From NCBI GenBank assembly GCA_030568195.1, contig JAJLTO010000001.1, positions 1,550,001 through 1,614,000 of the forward strand: DNA of 64,000 bases, read 5' to 3'. The position numbers and the translations under genes were made by a program. This document shows, one piece after another, positions 22,648-32,849 of the stretch. The first letter of the stretch is position 1; every line of letters begins with the position of its first letter. Source of the stretch: Dipodascopsis uninucleata var. uninucleata (Eukaryota; Ascomycota; Lipomycetes; Lipomycetales; Lipomycetaceae). The notes under the pieces are model-generated. The model saw only the letters and a list, made by a program, of their open reading frames with translations. It was not told the DNA's origin and made no database searches.

Positions 22648-23195
22648 TTGTAGCTGAATCGCATACCTTATGACTAAATCTTTTGAACCAACAATAATAA
22701 GATATCAAAAATTTATGACTTTTCAGATTTATTTTAACATCTGGTTTTTGAATTATAGGATTTATATTCTTTTTACTTCTGTTGTATTGGCTAGATCGTT
22801 AGTGTATAGCATATGATGTGTTCCCTTTCATATCTCTCATTATAAATTTTGTTTATTGCTCTTTAGAACGAGACATGATACGGATAATTATTAAACATTA
22901 TAGGAACGAATATAAAATTTGATGATATTTTAGCTAATATGCGATAGTAAATTTATAGGCAAGTATATGACTTGTATTAATGAAACTGCTATACATCTTA
23001 GAACAAGACTTCTAATAAGAACTATATACAATCTAAGTCACAACGGACACGATGCGTGGCATTCGTTAGTAAATTAATAAAAGCTTTGAACTTGGAAACA
23101 TGAAATTAACAAACAAAAATCAGCACTTATACACTAGCAAGGAATTAGTATACACTTCATGATTCCTGCGCTAATCTGTTGCACTAATAATGTAA
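22648..23195. other. convergent intergenic region
   Basis: AT-rich 3' flanks of the RhoGEF and DAP3 genes. A frame at 22428-22664 is antisense to the Ser-rich RhoGEF tail and spurious. Nothing else is recognised. Confidence 0.6.
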
Positions 23196-25013
23196 TCACA
23201 TAAATGGCAATAAACAGCTCTGTACAATATTTCTAGGGACACCCTGAGTAGTTACGTACTTGTTAGTGAGGTATCGCTTCCAAAACTCTTCTGCACGATC
23301 GTTAATGACATTTGACAGTATATCTCCGCTTTTGGATGAAGAACTACTGCTTATAGCAGTATCATTTTCCTTGTCTTCAGATTCCTTCGAGACTAAAGCT
23401 GGATTGTATCCAACATCTGGTGGTAGAGCATTGGTGCTGATAGCTTCTTCGATGGCTTTTGCAGAATAAAATGTAGTACCTTCTACGTTACTCGATGAGA
23501 CATCATCGATTGAAGCAGCCTCACCAACGATTAATCTTTCTACTTCAATCTGTTGGTTTAAAGTTGTGAGGACATTCGTCTTTGCTTCATTAGCACGTTT
23601 AACCAACGGAGCCGTTCCAAGCACGAAGTTCTTTCGCTTATCCTCGTAGTCAACGAGAAGGTTATGAGATCGGAAATATGTTAACAAGGCATTAGTCTCC
23701 TCTTTAGAAAAAGGCTTCAATTCTAACCAGAGTGCAGCAGAAAAATTTTCTGCAAGCGTTTCGTCATATCGGTACTTTTCAATATCCATATAAGGAAATG
23801 GTATTTCTCTTTCGAAAGCAACTTTAGAAGTCATACTGCTAGATGTTAACGATGAGGTTGCCGCTAACAATATTCCATTTCCAAATTTTCTAGAGCCGTC
23901 AATATATTCCAAGATTACTTTAGGCAAGAATAATCTGTCATATTTCAAGTGATTATTTTGAATATCACGATATTCAGTTAGTGTCTGCTCTGCAAATTGT
24001 GAAACATTGTCAACAGTAAATAGTACTGGAATGCTAGTATTATTGCACAATTCTTCCAGAATGATTTTCAATGCAACCACAGATGTTCTCGAATTACTAA
24101 TTCCTATTTCCAAAATATCCTGTAGTGTATTGGTTTCAGCTTCGAATTTCTGAGTGGTAGTTCTTGAAGTAGAAATTATGTAGTCTTTCGAGAGAGTGAC
24201 TACTTTCAGTTTTCGACCGTTTACTCGACGAATTGTCTTCAAAAATCTTCGAGTGTACATAGGCTGATCATAAATATCGTGCTCTTCATTATAGACGTAG
24301 TCCGTAGTACCATCAACTAATTTTTTAGCATCTGGTATATGCATAATAAAATATCCGCGTCTAGCAGCAATTGCAATTGCCAGTTGTAAAAATACACTCT
24401 TTCCAACTCCTGCAGCTCCACTAACAATGTAGCCACAGCTTTCAGACTTATTCTCACCAACTGGACGCGCCTTTGGGAGCTTGAGAAGTTGTTGAATCTC
24501 AGCTGTTTGCGGTGTTGTAACAACGACGTGACTTGGAAACAAGTGCTGGAACTGTGAATCAAGAACTGCATTGGCTGTGTTGACAGCCTTTAACATAGGA
24601 GAGCTCAACTTTCTTAGGACCTGACCATTAGGCTCATCAGGAGCCGATCTTGAAAGCACTGGAATTTCAAGCGACTCCACCGAAGATGAACTTCCCTTAA
24701 ATAATTTCCCATCCTTGATTGTCTCTTTGAAGTCGTAAATCGAGCTGCTAGATGACTTCTTCGGAGCGAACAAGTTTATTTTTGGCTTTCTGGCTCGAGC
24801 CTTAAAGGGATTGTTTCCACCAGTTTGCCTACGACTGCCAGAATCTTTTTTGGCAGCAGCACCGTTAGACTGTCCAGTATGAAATTGCGATATAATCTCA
24901 GTCCGAAGTAGTTGCCCTTTAGAACTGACCAGCCATTTCTGAGCCTGCGCGTAGTACCCGGATGGGCGGCTCCGCAAAGCTCCAACTCTTGCCTGGTTCG
25001 AAAGAATTGACAT
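23196..25013 (-). CDS. RSM23: mitochondrial small-subunit ribosomal protein mS29 (DAP3)
   Basis: Single exon, 605 residues, with ATG at 25013. The N terminus (MSILSNQARVGALRSR) is basic and hydroxylated with no acidic residues, fitting a mitochondrial presequence. A P-loop SGAAGVGKS lies near residue 200. It is followed by the HIPDAKKLVDGTTDYVYN segment that is the hallmark of the DAP3/S29 family. A Walker-B-like stretch VLFTVDNVSQF comes near 340. mS29 is the GTP-binding protein of the mitochondrial small ribosomal subunit. The protein is longer than yeast Rsm23 (about 450) owing to N-terminal and internal Ser/acidic inserts (for example near 540-565). It lies in tandem with RPN5, and a TCACGTGA element sits about 200 bp upstream. 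Confidence 0.93.
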   Translation of the reverse strand: MSILSNQARVGALRSRPSGYYAQAQKWLVSSKGQLLRTEIISQFHTGQSNGAAAKKDSGSRRQTGGNNPFKARARKPKINLFAPKKSSSSSIYDFKETIKDGKLFKGSSSSVESLEIPVLSRSAPDEPNGQVLRKLSSPMLKAVNTANAVLDSQFQHLFPSHVVVTTPQTAEIQQLLKLPKARPVGENKSESCGYIVSGAAGVGKSVFLQLAIAIAARRGYFIMHIPDAKKLVDGTTDYVYNEEHDIYDQPMYTRRFLKTIRRVNGRKLKVVTLSKDYIISTSRTTTQKFEAETNTLQDILEIGISNSRTSVVALKIILEELCNNTSIPVLFTVDNVSQFAEQTLTEYRDIQNNHLKYDRLFLPKVILEYIDGSRKFGNGILLAATSSLTSSSMTSKVAFEREIPFPYMDIEKYRYDETLAENFSAALWLELKPFSKEETNALLTYFRSHNLLVDYEDKRKNFVLGTAPLVKRANEAKTNVLTTLNQQIEVERLIVGEAASIDDVSSSNVEGTTFYSAKAIEEAISTNALPPDVGYNPALVSKESEDKENDTAISSSSSSKSGDILSNVINDRAEEFWKRYLTNKYVTTQGVPRNIVQSCLLPFM

Positions 25014-25466
25014 TTGTCACGTCAGAATATAATAAAACTCCTTCTGACAACTGTAAGAAAATCTAGTAATATCTTTTCTGTCAATTGTCAGTATAGCTAC
25101 AGAGTTTCCACTATATAACTTCCAATGAGGTGCTCATTCGATCTCTAGAAAAAAAATTATCGCAACCTCTCTTTTAAAAATGTCAATAACCACCGATATT
25201 AGGGCAATGATCACGTGATTATAATCTGTACAAATGCCTTAATTATCAGTTTACCTTTCTACCGGACTACGATTTAAAACGAGCTTTGCAGTTACGTATG
25301 ATTTATTTAGATCTAGACGTGTAAATTGTCGCACTTTCTACTATATATGTAATATTTTAACATAGCTATATAACTTCATATATACGTGCACATATATCTG
25401 GTGATGCTAATAAAGATAACGTACAAGAACGTGAAAAGTTGAGTGTAAATTTTAGACTCATTAGAC
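25014..25466. other. intergenic region between DAP3 and RPN5
   Basis: Promoter of DAP3 and 3' flank of RPN5. It contains TCACGTGA at 25211-25218 within a longer palindrome. No gene is seen. Confidence 0.6.
25211..25218. promoter_or_regulatory. TCACGTGA E-box ahead of DAP3
   Basis: Palindromic octamer embedded in AATGATCACGTGATTAT, 198-205 bp ahead of the DAP3 ATG. It is the preferred site of Cbf1-type bHLH proteins. The same octamer recurs at similar distances ahead of SRP68 and the nucleoporin gene. Confidence 0.45.
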
Positions 25467-27275
25467 CTACAACTTCTTAGCATCTGTGCTGACCATTTCT
25501 TCTTTGGAAATTAGATGGCTAAGAGTCTCGACAAGACCAAGAAGACTAGAGATATTGCTACTCCATTCGTTCAATACATCATTTGCATCCTTAGGTTTAT
25601 CGAATGTGATAACATCTTCTGGACGGTTGATACGAGCATATATGGTACCTTGAGTGACAAGCTTTGAAAGGTAATTCTCGGTTTCCTACGGTCATAATAC
25701 AATTAGTCTCTTAATTATTTCTAAACTCATAAAAATAGCTCACCATATATGGTAAATCAAGAAGCTTCTCTAGTCTTGAAGTGCGAATGCGCTTGTAGTA
25801 CTTAGCAATGACGCGAATATTCTATTTTCGATAAAATTGTAAGCTTCAGTCTAAAACACTAAATCCATACATAATCTGCAAATACTTACATGCTCGATGA
25901 CTCGTTTTCTAAAATCCTCCCATCGTTTTTCGCCCTTGGGGTCAGAAACATTAAAAACAGCTGCTTGCCTTAACTGAAATCCGTATATCTCATCCATTCG
26001 TGGCCATCTCACGAGCTCATGAGTAGTGAAATGCTTTATCAAGGTTTCTTCCATTGGCATAGACTTTAGACGCGGCTCTTTTGCAATACGATAGATGAGA
26101 TCCGACTGTTCATTGTCGTATGGAGCTAAGATAATGAAATATACCACATTGCGCAAAACCTAGTGAACTGTTAACAGCCAAGACTTCAAGTAGTTTCAAA
26201 ATTCCATCCCTTACATCTTTCCATTTCGATTCATCATCTTTCACGCTCGGTGTATCGTACACTGCCCTATAGTGCTTGCAGACGTCAAGATATTTGTCTT
26301 CATGCAGAGAAATTCGAATCATGAGTTCATAATATCTGAGACGTAAGTCTTGAACTTCTTCATCCTCGAAGTAGCGCACTGAAATCTTACGGCTCAGGAT
26401 AGCTGCCTGAGTGAAGTCCTCTATAGCAATAGAAAGTTGTATCTGTTCCAATATAAATTCCGTCTTTTCTCGATTATTCATTGAACCGTAAGTCTCTACC
26501 TGCAGATCGCACATAAGAGTCGCTGCAGCCTTCATATCACCTTGTGACTCCTTAATCTTCGCAAGTGTACGAGTAACTCTAGCGCGCTCAACCTCAACGA
26601 ATATCTAAATATCACAACATGTCAGTTATCCTCTGTGCTTACATAGAAAAACTCCCTGTTATCTAAATTCATCGATTGTACCTTTCCTTCAGTAACCGTT
26701 CGAATATTCTCAATAGTCTCAACTTTGGTTTCGACATCGGGTGCCTGGTCTAGAAATTCAATGGCAACTTGAATCATCTTCGTGATAGCTTGCTTCAGTT
26801 GACCGTGCTTCTTGGAGAGTAGCTGGATATACTCATTCATTTGCTTCCAATCGCCGCTATCCTTGAATAGTGTGATTATTTTGACCAAAAGTTTCTCCGT
26901 AGATGCCAAATCAGATGCCTGTTATAATCAATCCAAAAAATCCGTTAGAAAGTTTAGTCGACCTTCTCATACGGTTGATGGTCACAGCCAGACGAGAGAA
27001 GAACATTCTGGCCATTAAACCACGTACCTGACGAGTTTGCTTCTCGAGAGCCATCAACTGCTCAACGGCACCCTGCACATTAGTCTATAAAAATTCGTTA
27101 TTATCATCACACTTTGTCAGAATTCATATTTATGTTTAGTAATTAATAGATTCAAAAGTCGATCAAGGGACTTCCGCTGCTCACTTGCCTTTGCAACTTC
27201 ATCGATCTTTGGCAGCTCGACCGCAAGGGTCTCCGAATAATCTTTATCCGGCTTCAGAATTGTACCATCAGACAT
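25467..27275 (-). CDS. RPN5: 26S proteasome lid subunit Rpn5
   Basis: Seven exons (27275-27189, 27084-27028, 26918-26682, 26604-26215, 26159-25890, 25821-25744, 25685-25467) give 445 residues, the length of yeast Rpn5. Family landmarks in order: MALEKQTRQASD, LLSKKHGQLKQAITKM, DLQVETYGSM, VCKHYRAVYDTPS, ILAPYDNEQSDL. A PCI/winged-helix segment follows (about 290-410: GEKRWEDFRKRVIEHNIRVI, then LLDLPYMETENYL). Rpn5 is a scaffold subunit of the proteasome lid; in several fungi it also serves the COP9 signalosome. All introns have GT donors except the first (27188-27085), whose donor is GCAAGTGAG after AAG. Reading through that site meets a stop after 18 codons, so splicing is required. It diverges from SF3A1 across about 400 bp. 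Confidence 0.96.
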
Positions 27276-27673
27276 CCTCACAGCCTTCTCTAATATCTAA
27301 ATATATTTTAAATTACGGACTTCTCAGTTATTTCCTAGATCAAACCCAGAAATATCTGACTATCGCCAATATAATAGACAATTACTTGTGTTGATTTGAT
27401 GATGATGATGATTCTTCAAAACTGAGGCATGGCATTGCGTTCGTACATTTATGGCTCATAGCTCAAGTACACGTATAAAAGTATGCATCCACCCTAACAT
27501 CAGATTCACACTGAATTTTCCAATATTTTTTAATGTGAATCATAAGTACAAAACATCCATCTTCACTCATAAAGGAAAGGACTTTAGTCAGACAGTCTTG
27601 TGGCTTTTTTTGAGATCATTGGAAACTGAAGATACTGGGAATCAACTGTTGGTATATGTTCTCAGACTCAGGC
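27276..27673. other. divergent promoter region RPN5/SF3A1
   Basis: About 400 bp between the two start codons. It contains CCACCCTAACATC near 27490, weakly telobox-like on the minus strand. A frame at 27451-27726 enters the SF3A1 start in the wrong phase and is not a gene. Confidence 0.5.
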
Positions 27674-29282
27674 ATGGCTATCGCAGATCCAGAGACTCAT
27701 CCAGAGACTCTTATAGACGGCAGTAAAGGACCACTCGAGGTCCCCGTTGGTCTGATTATTCCACCTCCAGATATTAGAGGTTAGTACACATATACAAAAC
27801 ATTACATTGAATGGAAATATAATTCTAATATATACGCTTTTTAGAAATTATCGAAAAGACAGCAGATTATGTGCATAGAAACGGTAGCTCGGTAAGTGAA
27901 AGTCTGGACGGGCTCTACCAGATATTCATCAGGTATTTGTATTAACAAATGGCATAACTGACTGACAACTATTTGTAGTTCGAAGCTCGAATTCGAGAGA
28001 ATGAGAGGAAAAACACCCGATTCAATTTCCTGAATCCTTCTGACCCCTATTTCCCATATTACGAGTGGAGGTTGGATGAGAATAGAGAAGGTCGCGGAGG
28101 ACTAATGCACGGATCCAGCGAGACGAAACCTTCTGCTGAAGAGCCTGAGGAGATTGGACCTAAAGAGCCTCCTCCATTAGAGTTCGCTATTACAATGCCT
28201 AGAATTGCGGCGTTAGACCTTGATATTCTTAGGCAAACTGCTCTTTTTGTTGCCCGTAACGGAAGATCGTTTGCTAGTTTACTGGCGCAGCGTGAAGAGC
28301 GAAACTACCAGTTTGATTTTTTGCGACCAAATCATTCGTTATATCAGTACTATATGAAATTGGTGGACCAATATGTGAAAGTTTTATCCCCCCCCAAAGA
28401 TCTTAAAGAGAGGCTCGAGGATAATATTAAAAATAAATATATCGTATTGGAGAGAGCTCAACAACGGGCAGACTGGAAGAAATATCAGGAGGCTGAAACT
28501 CAGAAGGCAGCTGAAGAAGCAGAAGCAGAGAAAAGTAAGTGATATATTCAATGTTATTATACATATTTCATTATTACGGATATTAACGAGTTGGTTTTCA
28601 TACAGTTGCTTTCGCTCAGATTGATTGGCATGATTTTATTGTTGTTGAGACGATAGAATTTACTCATGCTGATAAGGAAGTTGAATTACCGCCACCAATG
28701 TCTTTGTCGGAACTTGAGCATGCGTCGCTGGAACAGAAACAGCTTCTTTCATTGTTCAATGCTTCAAAATTACTTGCAATCGAGGAGGCACCACCAACTG
28801 CTGATGATGTCGAAGTTGAAACTATAACGGAAGTCGCAGAATCACCAGCTGCTCCGCCATCAAATCTGAGATTTGACGAGGATGAAGAAAGAATCAAAGA
28901 AAGACAGGAGGCGTTAAGAAGACAGAGACAGGCTCAGGCAGATGCACAAGCTCCGGCATCTAAGCAGAATATGAAAATCAGAGCAGCAGGATCTACGAGA
29001 CTGGTTTCAAAACGCGAAACCAAGGAGATTATGCAGGAATGTCCTCGATGTCACATGCTCATTCCTGCATCTGAGTATTCTGAGCATATACGAATTGAAC
29101 TACTTGATCCTCGTTGGAAGGAAGAAAGAGCTAAAGCCGAAGCACGATATAGTATGTCTAATCTAACTACGAGCGAGGTCGCAACGAATATCAAGCGGCT
29201 GGCCAGTGCTCGAAGCGATTTATTTGACTCTGAAGGCAATGCCCTTACACCAGAAGAAGCTAACCGCCAAAAGAAACGATAA
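27674..29282 (+). CDS. PRP21: splicing factor 3A subunit 1 (SF3A1/Prp21)
   Basis: Four exons (27674-27779, 27845-27891, 27979-28534, 28606-29282) encode 461 residues. Two SURP modules are clear: EIIEKTADYVHRNGSS and following from residue 37, and DILRQTALFVARNGRSF from about 132. Then come the charged segment that binds SF3A3/SF3A2 and a conserved C-terminal block with HMLIPASEYSEHIRIELLDPRW. SF3A is part of the U2 snRNP and helps dock it at the branch point. The protein ends at about residue 461 with a Lys/Arg tail and has no ubiquitin-like domain, which animal SF3A1 (about 790 residues) carries at its C terminus; yeast Prp21 also lacks it. It is convergent with Gemin2, with about 150 bp between the stops. 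Confidence 0.95.
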
Positions 29283-29433
29283 ATAATTTTATGCATATAC
29301 AGAAAACTTGTAAGATAACGCTTATTATTGTATTTTATGCGATATAGCTATGGTTTATTCTTTTCCGGTCTTGTAATATAGAGGAATCTTAAGAGATACT
29401 AGAACCAAAATAAGCTTGTATTATTTGTTACAA

Positions 29434-30486
29434 CTATTCAAACAAGTAGTATGCCATATCTCTTTGAGAGAAGAAATCAGAAACCACACATATCACAAGA
29501 TCAATAGTACCTTTTGAAGTATTAGTAAGATCAGAATGCGATTTGACTTCAATGCATTTCTGACAAAGCTGGCGTAATATAGAGATTTCGTGGGCAGGGA
29601 TAATATCTGCCACGCGCACTAACAGGCCGTACATCCAGTTGGATAATTCTTTTGACATGTTCGGTGTAATCCATCGTTGAAAATACTTAAAGAGTCGAAA
29701 TACATCCTCCTGGTCTAGAAGAGAGAGCAGTGGAAATGTTGGAGTATTGTTGGGTGATTGCAAAAATTCTCGCCAACTTGCAAGGCTAGTTGGCAGATCG
29801 TCTCTCGTGATAGCTGGTACATTAGAGACTTGCGCAGCTTCGTACAGCATTCTAGCCTTCTTGTACTGTTCCATTATTTGTACGTGCACTTCTTTAGAGA
29901 TCTGATTCGTTTTTTCAGATGCCATAGGACCACCTGAGGACTCTTCGTCCTCTCTTTTATCTTGTTCATTCTTTATTTCAAGCGCTTGACCGGCTAACCG
30001 AATATTCATCACATCTGTATTATTTCTCTTCCTCGCAGCGGTCACAAATATTGGACGCGATGCTGCTTCGCGTCTGACAAATCGTAAATAGGACAAGCCA
30101 TCTTGAGGTTGTTCCTCGTCGTCATAATTTAGTGTCATTGTGCATTGATCTTCTGTTACTGGTAACGCACCACGCTGGCCTGTAACAGGGTCAATTGGGC
30201 CGGCTGTGTATGAGCCGAGCCTAATCGTGTTACTTTTCGGTTTAATGTATGCTTTATCATCGTCACTGAGGTCTCCTCCATCAAAATCGCTATCATCTTC
30301 ATCCACAGTATTGTAATCAAATTCATTGCCCACATTTTCATCTTCATCGTACCCTTCGTCCTCTGGTTGATCTAAATCTATTGGAAGTACTCTTTCTCCA
30401 TCTGGCTTCAGAGCAGATCTTATTCTTTCTTGTTCATAAAGTGATGGTGAAGCTTTTCGCTTTAGTTTTTGCATACTATTGGTCAT
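29434..30486 (-). CDS. GEMIN2: Gemin2-like spliceosomal snRNP assembly factor
   Basis: Single exon, 350 residues, ATG at 30486. The N-terminal half carries an acidic patch (residues about 40-80) and then DGLSYLRFVRREAASRP, matching the Gemin2/Brr1 signature around the SMN-binding segment. The C-terminal half is helical, with LPTSLASWREFLQSP and ELSNWMYGLLVRVADIIP, the equivalents of the W-x3-F and WxYxLL helices of Gemin2. Gemin2 holds the Sm pentamer while it is loaded on U snRNA. It occurs in fission yeast (Yip11), while the budding-yeast relative Brr1 is very divergent. It diverges from the LRR gene across about 420 bp. The acidic N terminus is longer than in human Gemin2. Confidence 0.85.
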   Translation of the reverse strand: MTNSMQKLKRKASPSLYEQERIRSALKPDGERVLPIDLDQPEDEGYDEDENVGNEFDYNTVDEDDSDFDGGDLSDDDKAYIKPKSNTIRLGSYTAGPIDPVTGQRGALPVTEDQCTMTLNYDDEEQPQDGLSYLRFVRREAASRPIFVTAARKRNNTDVMNIRLAGQALEIKNEQDKREDEESSGGPMASEKTNQISKEVHVQIMEQYKKARMLYEAAQVSNVPAITRDDLPTSLASWREFLQSPNNTPTFPLLSLLDQEDVFRLFKYFQRWITPNMSKELSNWMYGLLVRVADIIPAHEISILRQLCQKCIEVKSHSDLTNTSKGTIDLVICVVSDFFSQRDMAYYLFE

Positions 30487-30905
30487 GCAATTACATTTAT
30501 TGTGTGGATAAAAAGTCTAGAACGTGCGCCTCGAATATTTAACCGTAAGATCCGTTCGTCAGACGAGAAATGCTTTTAAATTATATTCAAGTGGATGTTA
30601 TAATATAGCAATATTCGTTGCCATTCAGTAGAAAACCTGATATTTCTTATATGATCTTTGACAGGCTGGTGGGAGAACAACTGGCTGACAACAGAAAATT
30701 TAGCTAGATGTACGAATTACCCAGTGGAAACTTCAGCGCGAATATTTAGTTAGTTTACTTCACGCGACCTAGTCCATTTGTTAACAGACACTCTCATTTT
30801 TTCCTTCTGCGCGCAGTTTTGAAGTTTTGGCTTTTGAAAAGAGACAGGAAATATTGTTTATCTGATTTTTATTCGCCTTGGTTTCTTGTTCTTTATTACT
30901 ATAAA
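30487..30905. other. divergent promoter region Gemin2/LRR gene
   Basis: About 420 bp between the two start codons. The part from 30819 to 30905 is open in the LRR frame but has no ATG; it is probably leader. No motif stands out. Confidence 0.5.
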
Positions 30906-32360
30906 ATGTCAAACATTTCAAGGCCATTGCTGCCTTTCTCCTACGATCAGTCGCGTCCAGAGAGGGAGATAGCGCTGGCCACTAGACTGAGTAGAAAGCG
31001 CGACTATCCAACGTCAGAATCAATTTTGGAAGTAGAAGACAGTACAGATATAGATGATAATTTTGATAGTCATGACAACAAGCGAATACAATTATATTCT
31101 GAAGCTGAAGGAGAGGATTTGTGGGTGAGCTTACCGTCATCTCCACCACGCACTGAATCATTAGGATTTACGAGCAGTACTTGCAGGCCACTTTCTACCC
31201 TAACAGAAACCAATGGACGTGATGTTAATGGCAAGAGTGCATCAGCCATTAGTGGTAGAAGTAGCTCTTTTGTGGTAGTTGACAAGAAGTCGCTGTGTGC
31301 AATTGACATCATACGGGCAGCTGTAGAGGATGGCAAGGCAGATATAGACCTAGATTCGCTCGATGTCAGCGAAATTCCAGACGACATTGCAGATCTCAAA
31401 AATTTAGTGTCCTTAGTATCGGGATTCAACGGATGTAATGATACAGGTCCTCTACAACCGGACGTTCGAATTTATTTATCCAATAATAGAATTGAGCGTA
31501 TTCCCCCCAGTTTACTTGAGGTCGATAACATTACAGTTCTATCACTGAGGAATAATCTACTCAAAGAAATACCTAACTCTATAGCGCGTTTACGAAATCT
31601 CAAAAATCTTTCACTCGGTGGGAATAATCTTCGCTACTTACCTGCTCAGATTCTGGATCTCAGACATTTACAGGTACTTGCTGTTCATCCAAATCCACTA
31701 GAACCTCTACCGATCATTAGTCGGACTGATGGCAAGGCTGTCGTCAAAGTCGCTACTTCTTCTAAATCATTCTCATCAAACTCTTTTGGCATTTCTCTCA
31801 CTAGCTCTTTTAATAATACATATGGTTCAAGTATCTTTGGTGCTTCTGTGTTGAGTGACACAACCAATCTTTCATCTAATCATAATTCCGATCTCGCGAT
31901 GCCAGAGTTAGACTTACCAGAGTCATCGCAATCCACCGTTGCAACCGCTACAACTGGTAACACCAGCTTTACAACGATGAGTGAATATTTGCCGGTTTGC
32001 ATAGCACGGTCTGCTATTATTTCTGACTTGTCAGACTCACAGAAATCTACAGTACCGACATTATCCGAGATATGTTTAAGAATTTTATCGGGCTATAATG
32101 CCTCGGATAAAGAAATTAACAAGTGGAATCTTGCCAGCAACATTAACAAGATGATCTCTACTTCACGTGAAATGTATACTTTACAAAATAGCTGTGGGCA
32201 ATGTGGACGATTTCTTGTTAAAGAAGTTGGCTATGCATATGAATGGTGGAATTCGATTGCTGGTGTTAATGGCCTTGTATTGAGACGAGATTTTTGCTGT
32301 GGTCGTTGCATTGACCAGTGGGATATTGATCAGTGCAGTGTAGTCAAAGTTGAGATGTAA
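30906..32360 (+). CDS. leucine-rich-repeat protein with C-terminal cysteine pairs
   Basis: 484 residues from the first in-frame ATG at 30906 (MSNISRPLLPFSYD). A polar N-terminal region comes first. It is followed by about four typical LRRs between residues 170 and 275 (LSNNRIERIPPSLLEV, LSLRNNLLKEIPNSIARL, LSLGGNNLRYLPAQILDL, then HPNPLEPLP). A Ser/Thr-rich linker follows. The C terminus has SEICLRILSGYN, then CGQCGR at 430-435, EWWNS, and CCGRC at 464-468. The C-x2-C and C-x2-C pairs, about 30 residues apart, look like a zinc ribbon. Fungal proteins with LRRs plus this tail exist in fission yeast and filamentous ascomycetes without a firm function, as far as I recall. No signal peptide or membrane helix is apparent. 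Confidence 0.85.
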   Translation: MSNISRPLLPFSYDQSRPEREIALATRLSRKRDYPTSESILEVEDSTDIDDNFDSHDNKRIQLYSEAEGEDLWVSLPSSPPRTESLGFTSSTCRPLSTLTETNGRDVNGKSASAISGRSSSFVVVDKKSLCAIDIIRAAVEDGKADIDLDSLDVSEIPDDIADLKNLVSLVSGFNGCNDTGPLQPDVRIYLSNNRIERIPPSLLEVDNITVLSLRNNLLKEIPNSIARLRNLKNLSLGGNNLRYLPAQILDLRHLQVLAVHPNPLEPLPIISRTDGKAVVKVATSSKSFSSNSFGISLTSSFNNTYGSSIFGASVLSDTTNLSSNHNSDLAMPELDLPESSQSTVATATTGNTSFTTMSEYLPVCIARSAIISDLSDSQKSTVPTLSEICLRILSGYNASDKEINKWNLASNINKMISTSREMYTLQNSCGQCGRFLVKEVGYAYEWWNSIAGVNGLVLRRDFCCGRCIDQWDIDQCSVVKVEM

Positions 32361-32849
32361 TGCCTTGATAATGAGCCTTTGTCCTTCTATTTGCCTTCGC
32401 TTCTGAGGAACGAAATAGCTTTCCACTCTAAGAAACAAATTTTGGGTCCTTCGAATCATTAGTATTTTATTTTATATCTGGAAAATATAGAGCGATGCAT
32501 TGTCTATATCAGCATTCTTACGGTCTCTAGAACGTAGCTAGTATATTTATTCGTTCATTACGTATACAATGACATAACCCAACCCATTTGCGGCTTATAC
32601 TGATGACTGGCAAACTGATTTAAAGAAGAGAATTTTTATAGTAGATGACAAGAATAATTTGATGAAAGCAGAGAGGCGTTTATTCTCGATCGTAGATCAG
32701 CAGACATATTTTATACTCACTAATACTGTGCTGAAATTTTCTGTTTGCATGAACTAAGAAATATCTTAGTTTAGGATTCTCTTTGGTAAAGATAATACTT
32801 TTGCATTCGCTTATATTTAGAATGCGCTAATATCATACAGATCAGAATC
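32361..32849. other. intergenic region ahead of Misato
   Basis: 3' flank of the LRR gene and promoter of Misato. It holds ATAACCCAACCCA at 32574-32586, a telomere-like GGGTTGGGTTA on the minus strand, about 265 bp ahead of Misato. Nothing coding is seen. Confidence 0.5.
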
